This document shows, piece after piece, positions 1 to 12,200 of a DNA stretch of 64,000 nt. The DNA comes from Apostichopus japonicus (Eukaryota > Echinodermata > Holothuroidea > Aspidochirotida > Stichopodidae). Under the pieces are notes generated by a model, which searched no databases, was not told the origin of the DNA, and saw nothing but the letters and a program-made list of their open reading frames with translations. The translations under genes were made by a program, and so were the position numbers. Position 1 is the first letter of the stretch. The number at the start of each line of letters is the position of its first letter. The stretch is taken from contig NC_092567.1 in NCBI RefSeq assembly GCF_037975245.1, positions 21,862,376 through 21,926,375 on the forward strand, written 5' to 3'.

Positions 1-31
1 TGTTGTACTTGATGACCGAGATATGACCTAC

Positions 32-202
32 CTCTGGCGTCTCCAGATAAAGACGATCAAAACCAGCAAAAAGATGGTGAAGATACTCAGAAGGCACGCA
101 ACCAGTAGAGCCAGGATACCTGCATTGGGGTGCAAGGAACCGCCCTGGTTCATGCGCCCATCCCTGGTGCAGAGACCCTCGGACTCCGATTCTGGACTAC
201 AG
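32..202 (-). CDS. LRP4: LRP4 exon: transmembrane segment
   Basis: 171 nt. Reads [11 protein letters not shown], a cysteine pair also seen just before the membrane in vertebrate LRP4. About 24 hydrophobic residues follow ([16 protein letters not shown] and onward, roughly bases 46-118), then W-R-R-Q-R as stop-transfer. Acceptor tttatag|, donor AG|GTAGGT. Tail exons lie beyond the window edge. Confidence 0.92.
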
Positions 203-3200
203 CTATAAATATTAAAGGCAAAAAAACAACAACAAAAAGGTTAGGAAATGTTACAAATGTTACAGGGGGTCTGACGTAGGGTGCGTTGGTATATCGATAT
301 ACCAGGTATACCTGCTATTTCATTCATACCCATACCAATGGTATTGAAATCTGTCAGAAAACGAATATACCCAAAGTCCCAGGGTATATCCGAAACAAAC
401 ATGGTTTGATTTTTATTAACGTCAGACTCTGACGTTTATAAAAATCAAACCATTTTGTCTGAATGTAAGCTACAGAGATTTATAATGGTCTGCAGCTACA
501 TTGGAGCATGGACTTCTAGAACTTCTAACTCCATGATTGGAGCCTAATTTTCAAAAATTTCTTTGACTATCTTCCTGAGAGCACTTTTTCCTATCTATTT
601 ATAGGCATTTTGAATTATCGAATTTATCTTTTATCATTTTCGATATAATAATAATAATAATAATAATTTATTTTGTAAAAGCGTAAAATCCACAAAAGTG
701 CTCTAAAACGCTATGAACAGCAAGTAAAGAAATATAAAAATATGACACAAAATATGTAGTAAAAAATGCAGAATTAAATACAATATAAATGAGTATGAAA
801 AAATAAAAAGCATGCACGTTTGAGTATTGCACGTGAAAGGAACTTAAAATACACAGTTTAAATATTGCAAAAATGCTGTCTAAAAAGGAAGGTTTTCAGC
901 TTTGATTTAAAGGTCGTTAGACTAGAAACAGTTCTAAGTTCAGCTGGCAGCTCGTTCCAGAGGCGTGGCCCAGCCACGCAAAACGCTCTGTTCCCATAGC
1001 TGTTTGTCTTGGTGATCGGAACCTCCAGACGACTATGACCAGAAGAACGTAGGGCTCTTGTTGGCTGATAAAGACGGATCAGATCTTGCAGGTATGGAGG
1101 TGCCATGTTGTTCTGGCACTTGAACACAAGAAGAAGGACTTTGAATCTAATCCGCTGTGATACTGGCAGCCAATGAAGTTCATGCAATATTGGGGTAATA
1201 TGACTAGATGTTTTTGTTAGTGTAACGATCCTTGCTGCTATGTTTTGAAGCCTTTGCAGTCGTTTTATTTGTTTAACTGGTAGTCCACATAAAAGTGCAT
1301 TGCAATAATCCAGTTTAGATGTTATGAAAGCATGGATTAACTGCTCTGTGGCTTCTCTGGTGAGGTATTTTCGTATTCTTCCGATGTTGTAGAGATGGTA
1401 CTGAGCAGACCGACACACAGATGTTATATGGTCTTCCATAGAGGCATGCTTGTCCATTATGACACCGATGCTCTTTGCCACATCACTAGGCTCCACCTGA
1501 TGGTCACCAATAATGAGGCTTGGACACTCTATCTTTCTGGCCAGATGCTTTGATGATATTAGAAGCACCTCAGTCTTTGAGTCATTCATTTTCAGGCATT
1601 TGTGTGACATCCATTGCCGAACTGAGGTTATGCACTTCTCTAGACGGTGCACAGTGATAGTAATGTCATTGGGATGGAACATAAGATAGAGACTCGAGTC
1701 GTCTGCATAGAAGTGATAGTCCATGTCCTGTGAGCGAAGTAGCTGACCCAGTGAAGACGTGTATACCGTGAAGAGCACAGGCCCCAGGACCGAACCCTGG
1801 GGCACGCCACATTCTAACGTCTGAGGGTCAGAAGAATCCTTTCCCAGGCACACAATCTGTTGGCGATCACTGAGGTATGATGTCATCCACTTTAAGGCGG
1901 TACTTTTAACACCAAGGTCACTGAGTGTAGTAAGAAGCTGGAGGTGGTCAACCGTATCAAAAGCGGCCGAAAGGTCTAACAGAACCATCAGGCACGCTTT
2001 CTGACCTCCAAGAGCTACCATCACATCATTCTGAATGCGCACGAGGGCAGTCTCGGTGCTGTGGTGTTTCCTATATGCAGATTGATGAGTCTCCTGTAGA
2101 CCATTGTGTTCAAGATAGGATGTAAGACGGGATGACACAACTTTTTCTAGAATCTTTGAAACAAATGGAAGGTTTGACACTGGCCTATAATTTGAGAGAA
2201 CGGTAGGATCCAGCGAGGGTTTCTTGATGAGTGGCGTCACATGGGCGAGCTTGAAAGCGGATGGTACATCGCCAGTTATGAGGGAGTTGTTCACAATAGT
2301 GCTGATAACTGGCAAGAGAGGTGTCACACACTGCTTAAGGAGATTTGTAGGCAGCGGATCAAGGCCACAGCTCTTAGACGGGGAGGCCATTATGATCCGC
2401 TTCAGTTCATCCTCTGTAGCTGGCTCCCACATATCTAGTGCACAAGATGGCGGTTTCTGCACTGTCAACGAGAAGGATTTTGACTTCCCTTCACTGACTA
2501 TACTGGCTCTAATTCTGGTGATCTTGTCAATGAAAAATGTGCTAAACTCATGCACAAGGTCCTTAGAATCCTTGTCGGGGGGTAATGTTGGTGTTGCCTT
2601 CCTACCCAGGAGATTGCTAACAACAGAAAAGAGCTTCTTGGAGTCACCGCTATTTTCAGAGATGATGTTGTGGAAATGACTTGACTTTGCTTCTGCTATC
2701 ATGATGTTAACTTTTCGCTTAGCTTCGATGAACATATCTCTGTGCACAGTAAGCCTGGTCTTTCGCCACAGCCGCTCACACTGCCTCCGCTGCTGCTTGG
2801 CCTCTCTTATCAGAGCCGTATACCAGTCTGGCTGTGAACGCGCCGGAACGCGTCTGGTCTTCTTTGGGGCATGACTGTCCACGATGGAAGATAGGACAGA
2901 GTTATACAGACTGATGGCATTGTCTGCTGGAGTGTCACTAGAAATTGAAGCAAGAGATGAGGCACTAATATCACAGATGAAGCTGTCAGGCTGAATGGCC
3001 TTTGTCCTTCTGTAGGTGATTACCTGTGTTTTAGGCATAGGGCAGTGTAGGGGTAGCACACAGAACACGGGGTAATGATCAGAGAGACATTTATCCTCAA
3101 CAGCAACACGTGGCACAATGTTATCCATGTTCCTGGTCAGTACCAAATCCAGCGTGTGCCCACCACGATGCGTAGCCCCAGTCACATGTTGAGTCATTCC

Positions 3201-6200
3201 AAGTGACTCCACTAAAGAAATGAACTCTGCTCCCTCCTTATCTGCTGGCTTGTCAATGTGTAGATTAAAGTCTCCGAGGACAAGGAGAATACCGGTGGAT
3301 ATGACGAGAAGTTCAAAATAAGCAGTTATTTCCTCCATAAAAGTTCTAAAGCTGTTACCATTTGTCTTTGATGGTGGTGGCCTGTAGATGGTCACTAGGC
3401 GCACAGGAGGAGTAGTCTGCATCACACATTCCAGGCACTCAAATGATTGGTAACTATTAGATGTATTGGGTACCAATAAGATAGAGTCTCTGTGCATGAC
3501 AGCAATGCCCCCTCCTCTACCTTTCCTGGGGACATGCTTCACATGATAACCTGGTGGCTTTAGCTCTGCCAGAATGACCTCATCTCGCTCATCACCTTTA
3601 AGCCATGTCTCAGTAATAACACATGCATCCAAAGCATTGTCCATGGTGAAATCACAAAGTTCTGTAGCTTTGTTGCACACGGAGCAAGGGTTAATCAGGC
3701 AGAGTTTCAATGGCATAGAGTTAGTAGAGAAGGAACCAATCAGCTGATCTGTGTTGTTGTTGTTGTTTTTGTCCGGCCCTGGATGACCTTGACCCCTGAC
3801 CAGGCTGATAAGGTTATCATAGTTGGCTGAGCGTTGTTTAATCACTTGTCTGGCCAGTGTGTTTGTCAGTCTCACAGGTATTCTTCTCCTTTTAATCCCC
3901 TTTGTGCCCCGGCTGGTTGGCTTAACAGCACTTATTCCATTTCTTTTGAGAGTGTTGTAGACTTGGATCGGTAGCCGGAGCAAAGGCTTGGTCAAAGATC
4001 CACGGATACTAAGCAGTTGTGCGCTGGTATACTTAAGCATGTTGGAAGGCAGTCAACCGTGGCAGAATCGAAGACGTATAACTTGAAGAAAACCACATAA
4101 ATATGCACTTTCTAGTCCGTCAAATTGAAAAATGATGTTATGTTCAGACTCTCTGATATTTCGAAAAACAACAGTCCATTCTACAAAATTGTATGATGAA
4201 TAACTTCTGCCAAAAAATCGATGTAAACAGGAGCTGCGAAACATATGCAACCTCACAGGGTGCTATACGATATCTGGATTAGAATGCTGCAGATGAGATT
4301 ATAAATGGATTTACTGATAGATAAAAGTCAACTTAATATATGATGTCTTATCTTTCGAAAGAGCGAAGAAGTTTTATCAACTGGGACATGATTCCAAACA
4401 GTGGACTCAAGAATAGATGAAGATATGAATAGACGGACTACTAGTGGACAGACAGACAGACAGACAGACAGGTGGCTGAATCAATCATTTCTGACATGAA
4501 TTTTATCGGTTATGGTGATATTTCGTCTCACCTAACTTTACTGGTGGCGCCGTTTATAACCGGTATCTGATTGTTGATACCAGTGTTGCCTGGAGGTACG
4601 TTGTTCGGGATCAGGTTCGGATGTTGATTCGGTGCGCGTCTATCCGTTGTCTGAGTCGTAGCTGTACTTGTCTCCAGTAGAGGCGGGTGGCTGGTCGTTG
4701 GTGGGGTCAGGTCGGGAGCTCCGGGTACTGCAAGATATCAGAGTTACGATTAAGTTAATTAATTAATTAATTACGAAAAGTCAACTATTTCACCGATCCT
4801 GAGTATTCCCCCCAAAATATATTCGAAAAATATCAAATCGACCGTCACACATCTTCAAAATTCAAGAGGTGGTTTTTATGGTGGTCCTTAAAGAACATTC
4901 CTTCACTGAGACATAAGTTTTGTCTGCTTTTAATACTGATCGTTGTCTGGACTCATTTGGAGGATGAAAAACTCCAAAGGAGAGTTTGTTACTTTAGGAA
5001 AAAAATATTAAGCAAATTTAGTCTGATAACGTTTTGACAAAAATTCTTTTAAGTTCTTGTTAGAGTCCTTATGAGATCAACCAGACAATATGCAAAGTGA
5101 ATACACAAAAAAAAAAAAAAATTCTTCACACGGAACCAAACCAAATAGAGACTGGTGAGGATGTTTTGTAAAGCAAAAAACAATATTTCACACAATATTG
5201 TTTTCACAAGCAGTGCATTAAGCAAGCAAAAGAACAAAATGAACACTTTGAGGTAACCACTGTTTTCTACGAAAATATTTTCATAAATAATCCGACTCAC
5301 TTGAAGAGCACAGTCTGGCGTTGGGGACATCCGGACAAGCACAGATGTGACCACGTGGTCGGGCAAGACAAAGGTGGGTGCACCCTCCGTTTCCATCTGC
5401 ACAAGGGTTTTGACCTATATGTTGAGAGGAAAAGATGAATTAAGTGAAAATCCTCAGTTACTGAGAGGAATTGGATATGATTAGAATGTGAAAGATGTTT
5501 GTCAGCCAAGGCATAGTAAGTGTAAATTTGGTTGAGAGTAACAACAGACGTCTCACATTTTGAGAGAGAATTTTTTGTCTGTTCCAAACCCGATATCAAT
5601 ACTAAATCTAGGCCTACAACATTTTCCATAACAGATGAACATAAACCTAACCTACTATGTACATAGAAATCAGGGATGATGATTGTGTTATCTTCACATG
5701 ATATGGATAAACGGATCGGTTAGCCAATTACACACGTTGGGGTACAAAGAAAGTATTTTGAGGTGTATGATCAAAGTTTTGTAGGGGAGCAAGGTGGGGG
5801 GAGGGGCAGGATGGGAGTTGGTGGAGGGGCGAGATGGGAGTTGGTGGAGGGGCGAGATGGGAGTTGGTGGAGGGGTGAGTTGAGGCAGGAAGGGATAACA
5901 GCTTTGAACTCAGGTAAGCCAATCTAATGTGTGTGCACCACTGAGGGGGCTATGTGGGTATGACAGAAGGACCCACCCTACCACATCACCTATGGTCATC
6001 ATATCCACGGCTAGTGCAAGATCCCTCCATACACAGTACAGTTGCTAGACTACTCACCGGTTTGTCTTGATGGGGTAACCATCTTTATGTCCATCAGATT
6101 GTCAACGTTTTGTAAGATGGCCCTACGACCACTCCCGGAATCTTTCGTTACCGTCTCAATCATGTAAGTCACTCTGTCTGTCCAATAAAGCTGATTTTGA

Positions 6201-9200
6201 AACTAGAGGAAAGACAAAAAAAAACAAATTTGAAGTCGTTATTCTAATGTGAAAGATCTTTTGTTTTCAAGTCAACCTATGCAGCTGCAGGTACAGTGCA
6301 TTTAAATACGACTGAGAAAAATTGCAAACATTACTTCTGCGACTTCTGATAAGTTAATATTAATGAATCTTAACCTTTCAAATGTTCTTGTTGTAAAACT
6401 TTTAATGGATAGGTTTTCTTAATTGGTTTTGATTTAAAATTACCACTGCAGGTTTATACATGCTCGAACTTAAATAAACTCATTAACAACTTTGGACATT
6501 CAGTTAAGAAAATAATTGACATAAAAAAGTTCCCTTCAAAGGAGGGAAAATTTCTTAATCCCCACCTCCCCTCCCCCTCTCACCCCTCAGCCTACTCTAT
6601 CCTGTCCCGATATTCTCACCATCGTTATGCCAAATGTAGAATTTAAGTGTCCCAGAACTAATCTCTTCTAATCTAACTAATCCCCACCTCCCCTCTCACC
6701 CACCACCCCTAAGCGTACTCTATCCTGTCCCGATATTCTTACCATCGTTATGCCAAATGTAGAATTTAAGTGTCCCAGAACTAGTCTCCTCTCTTCGCCG
6801 TTGAAGTTTGCCGACTCGATTCTTCCAGTGTTTGCATCCGTCCAGTAGATTCGCTCCTCCTCATAATCAATGGTCAAGCCGTTGGGCCAGTGGACGTTAC
6901 TGATCAGAGTGCTACGGCCACTGCCGTCCAAATATGACCGCTCTATCTTTGGTGATATACCCCAGTCTGTCCAGAAAAGGTATCTATAACAAAAACAAAA
7001 TAAAGTGACAAATTTCTTTAAAATTTCTTTGTCGTGCAAGTCACACTATTGAAGCTCTTGGTCAACTGAGAACCTCAAAAATTTAACAAAATCAACAGCA
7101 AAACGATAACAGACTATATATGGAGGATGTTGAATACATTTTCGACGGATAGCAAGTTCCACTAGAATGCAGTCATAAAAAAAATTGAGAAAATAGTGAT
7201 TGGTAACAAACAATGCCAGCTTACAGGGATTACACACTACATTAAAATACCTTAATATTGACAGAGCTGATACAAACCTAATAATGATATTACATATGAC
7301 CAACATGTCATGTAAAGAAAAGTATTTTGGATTGTAGAGTTTTGGTTTTCTATGTATCCCTAACAATCTGTCTGTCTGTCTGTCTTTCTATAAGTGTCAA
7401 TATATTAAAAAATATCACCAAGTTTACAGCCCTGCCACATAGAACATAGTACAGAATCAGTTCTTCTCAAATTGTGTACAACACAGCATATAAATACACA
7501 CTTACCCATACAGAAACAGGCTTGATTGCAGAAGCTTCGGTACAACATCGCTTATCAACACATCTTTTCAAACTTAAATGTACACCTATCGAGCAAACAA
7601 GGTCTACTCTCCCTGTCTACCCTCCCCAATTTCTACAACGAAATGTTAAAATAATTTTGAAAACCACGACAGGGCCTTACCCTCTATTAGGACACAGGGC
7701 AATGGCCCTCGGTTCGTCAAGGGCCTTGTCCACGATGACTTTGCGGGAGGATCCGTTCAATCTAGCGACCTCAATCTTGTCTTTCCCCGCATTGGTCCAG
7801 AAGAGATTTCCAGCGATCCAGTCCACAGCTAAGCCGTCCACTACTTTGAGACGGTCCCTGACGACGGTCTCGACATCTGTTCCATCATAATTCGCTCTCC
7901 TAAGGCAAAGTCAGAAAATAATATCCACCTTGATACAGAGCTTGGCTCAATGACTGATACGTAATTGTTAAATTTTGATGCATGTTTTTCATCCCGGAAA
8001 GAATACGATAAGTAACCAACCGTAGTTATATTATACCTAATATCGCAGCAAAGGATTTCTTGTCAGTATTCAATTTTTCGGGATTGAAGTATCGGTAAAA
8101 TGATCATATTCCTATGCTGATATAGTAGTGCATGGGAAGATATCATCAGAAAAAGAGTAAGCATTGCCTGCACTAAAGGGATGCTAAATTTCGCACTACC
8201 TCGTTTTGAGCAAAAAGCATGTTAGCAGCCAAAAAAAAAACTTCATAAGAGTGTCAGAAGGGGGGGAGGGGGGTGGAGCCCAGTCACCCTCCCTGTATCT
8301 GCATATGCATCTATTCTATAGATAACAACAAGACCATACATCAAGGGTTAGACTAAAACTTTCAAAGCAATAGTGCGGGATATATTCATTCAAGGTATCG
8401 ATTACAAAATCGAAATATGCGACTTACATGATCACGTCCTGGTTCACATCTGAAAAGTAAATCTTTCGGCCGACGCTGTCGTAATCCAAAGCGATGATGT
8501 TTGCAAAGTCCTTGATAGGCAAGATGACGTCGTTCTGGTCCTCCGTGTCGAACGATATCCGTCTGATGTAGGTGCGACTGGAGAATAAGAGGAAGTCTGT
8601 CGGAACTGTCCGCGAAAAAGAGAAAGGAGGGGAGAAGAAAATTAGTTGCTATAAATGTCGCCATTTTGGAAGTAACAGAAGACCATGCAAAGAAAATGAT
8701 GCAATCTTTGCACTTCCAAATCATAAACGTTGTAAGTCTTACTGCCAGCCTAGCAAGCATCACAGGTCAAAGGTTACCACTAAACTTTATGGTTAGATAA
8801 GTTGCATGATACCATGGAGTGCCAAACTGGACAAAACTGTATCAATGTCTTATGTACTCATAGCTATTAGATATTGATTTTGTGAAGTTCTATCTTTGAC
8901 TCTGTCATTATCAGTTATCAATCATTATCAATTACTAAGTAAACCCTTCTAAACTTGTACAGAAAGAAGTATTTCAAATGTTTTTCTCACCATCATCGCA
9001 GGTTTTGCCATCGGCCTGAAGGTTGATACCGGTCGGGCAAGCGCAAGAGAACCCCACAGGTGTGATGAGGCAGAGGTGGGAACACCCTCCGTTATTGGTG
9101 GAACAAGGATTAGCCATAACTGATGAAAAACAGCAAACGGAGGAACACATCAGAATAGATTGGGTTAAGAATTAGGTCAAACAGATTTCACAATTTTTCT

Positions 9201-12200
9201 CCCGATAGTTTCAATGATACAATAAAATTATGATATTCAGTGACCTTTGTCTGTAAAAGATAACCGTATAATTTTTCTTGCTCTTGCCCGCTGGAGACAT
9301 TTTTACAGAGTATCTTAGACAGTTTATACCAGATGATGGTTACATTATTGATATAAAACAAAACTGTCAGCAAACTGCTTATCCACTGAAGAGCCTGTGT
9401 AAGAGAATGTGTACAAGTCAGAGGGCCTGACGTTTCGATTCCTGGCAGGATCTTCTTCAGAGGCTGAATGACAAGTTACAGTAACAGAAGGGACAAATAC
9501 ACCCACAGAATACAGACAGGTTAATGAGCAGGGTGAACACAAAAAGATATAGATGTTACTTTATTTTTCAAAGTTTTGATTCTTGTAAAATATCGGAGCG
9601 AGGTTTTTATCACCACTTACTATCATCTAGGCGTGAGATGGCCTTCATGTCCATCAGTTCTGTGACGTTACCGATGACCGTCTGCATGTTGCTGCCGTCC
9701 GTCTTTCGGGCTCGTTTTATCGCCTGATAGTGCCAGTCCGTCCAGTATACAAAATCTCCGTGAAGGTGGATCGCATAAGGGTGCATGTCGTGCTCCTGTA
9801 CCAACACTCTGATGTTCCCCCCATCTAAATTACTGCATTCCAATTGCTGCATAATAGTTTGGGTGGAAAAGAAGAAGTCTGAAGTTAGCAAATGACAAAA
9901 TTAACTCATCAAGTAAAATCAAAGCTACTATAATGGTACTCTTCAATCAACCCCCCCAAGAGAGCTTACTGGAGTTACATGGATCGGAGGCAAATAGTGG
10001 GCTAGGGGGAAATGTGGGTTAAAACCAATCTCCTTAATTTCATTAATATAAAGGAAATTTCATTAATTTCATTTCAATTTTCATTTCAATTTCATTAATT
10101 TCAAAACTTCATTCATATAATTTCATTAATATAAAATGTCATTAATATAAAGAAAAACAAGGGGGACCCAATTATATGATTGTCCACATGGCCCATCCAG
10201 ACCTTCAACACAAAATGAAACTAATAAGAAATAAGTTTCTGGTTCACCCCCTCCCACCTGATGCTTCATGCACACACCTAACCAGCTTCACATCTACCCT
10301 TGCATGCCCCTCAATGAGGAAGTCAATGAACAAGCAAGCAATCTTCCAGATCAGCCAAAACACCTTTACAAAAGACGAACAAACGCAATATCAACCATTG
10401 ACACTTATCGTAGGTTAAGGAAGACACATGTGCAATCGTTTCCATTTGATAGCACCCTCATTTATGTTGTTTCTTAGACCACTTTTTGCAGGTTATGATC
10501 GTACCTCTCTCTTTGCATCGATCCAGTACAGCTTCATCTCTGCCTTGTCGATCACCAAGCCGTTCGGCCATCCCAAGTCTTCGATTATGACCTCTCTGTG
10601 TTGTCCATCCATCCAGGCCCTCTCGATGCGCCCCTCTGTGCCCCAGTCGGACCAGTAAATTAATCTGGCATTTAAAAAAAAAAAAAAATTTTTTAAATGA
10701 TAGTACATTGCAACACAGTCGACATTCACCCATAAACTGATGATTTTTGTGGAAACAATTCATCAGTATTTCTCCCAAATATGCTAGAGAGTCAAAAAAT
10801 GGTCGTGCATGTCCAATCTATCAGAATGAATGTAACATTCCTCATTTCCCCCCCTCTCCCCTCCACCCGCCCGCCCCCTTGCACACCAAGAGAGAGAAGA
10901 ATGCAATAAAAAATAGACCTACCCTTCTTCTGGATATAGATATATCGCTCTGGGTTTATCGATCTTTTTATCGAATAAGACGAGTCTACTGTCTCCGTTC
11001 AATTCTGCGACTTCCAATCGGTTCTTATCCGCGTCGGTCCAGTACAATTTACGAGACACCTGGTCGACTGCAATGCCGTCTGTGGTTTTAATGTTCACAT
11101 CGATGACCACTCGAAGGTCAGACCCGTCGAGGTTAGCCGAGGAGATCCTACGGTTTGCTATATCCGACCAGAATACCCTCTCTGATCACAAAAGAAACAA
11201 AATGAAGCAAAACAGGTTTTTGAGAAAATAGGGTTTATGTCTTCAAAATATCAGAAAAGATTTTAGGGTTTATGTCTTCAAAATATCAGAATTATTACAC
11301 ACGTTAAGTGAAATTTAACACCTGTAAAGTCACTAAGAAAGCTAACATGTCATTCAAATATCAGAATGACTATCGAAAGAATTCTGGGGAACTGAATAGT
11401 GAGACCTAGAATATTGTTTTTTTTTTGGGGGGGGAGGGGGCATTTTCCCACCATTTTCCACACCATTGAAGAGTCATTTGACTGAAAATGAACTGAAGAT
11501 ACGTCAAGCCAAGTTTCATATGTAACATATAAAATAATTTCAGTTTAATTACAAAGACAGAGTTTTTCAAAACCTAAGTACTTCAAAATATGTTCCTTTC
11601 AGTACATCATTAATTATTTAATTAATTAATAATTTCTCAGTTCATTTGGTCTGTGCCGTGTAATGTTAAAAGTATGCTACCCTGCAGAAACTCTTCCTAT
11701 GTCTGAGATCTTGTTGTGAAGTTTCTTTTTTCATGTGAATTACTAGCGACCCACTCCGAAGCTAAAGAATAGGTCTGTTTTCATGTTTTTGTTTGCTCTA
11801 CGGAAAGGCAATTCAGTAGGCTTTCCCCTGAAACTAAAAACCTGAATCGAGTAAACTTACCGTTTAGGATGTCTACGTCCAAAGCCACAGCATTCTCCAA
11901 CTCCTTTATGGGAACCCAGACGTCGGAAATGTAAGGCATGTCCAATGAAATCATGTGGAATTGGGTGCGCCGCGAGTAGATCAAGAAGTTATCCATTCCT
12001 GTAGGAGGATAAACTCATCCGATTAAAAATATAATTCCATTTTCTATTTCCGCCATCTTTGTTGTTTTTATATACGATGCTATGCAAATGTCAATTATTA
12101 CAAACAGGCAAATTGTTAATGAAGAAAGTAATATTTGATGTGTATAACATTTTTAAATTATATGTGTAGCTTACACATCTCATAAGAAGTAAAATTTAAC

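Noticed and set aside
4053-4256. LINE ORF1
   Set aside because: Only 67 codons, no zinc-finger, esterase or coiled-coil signature.
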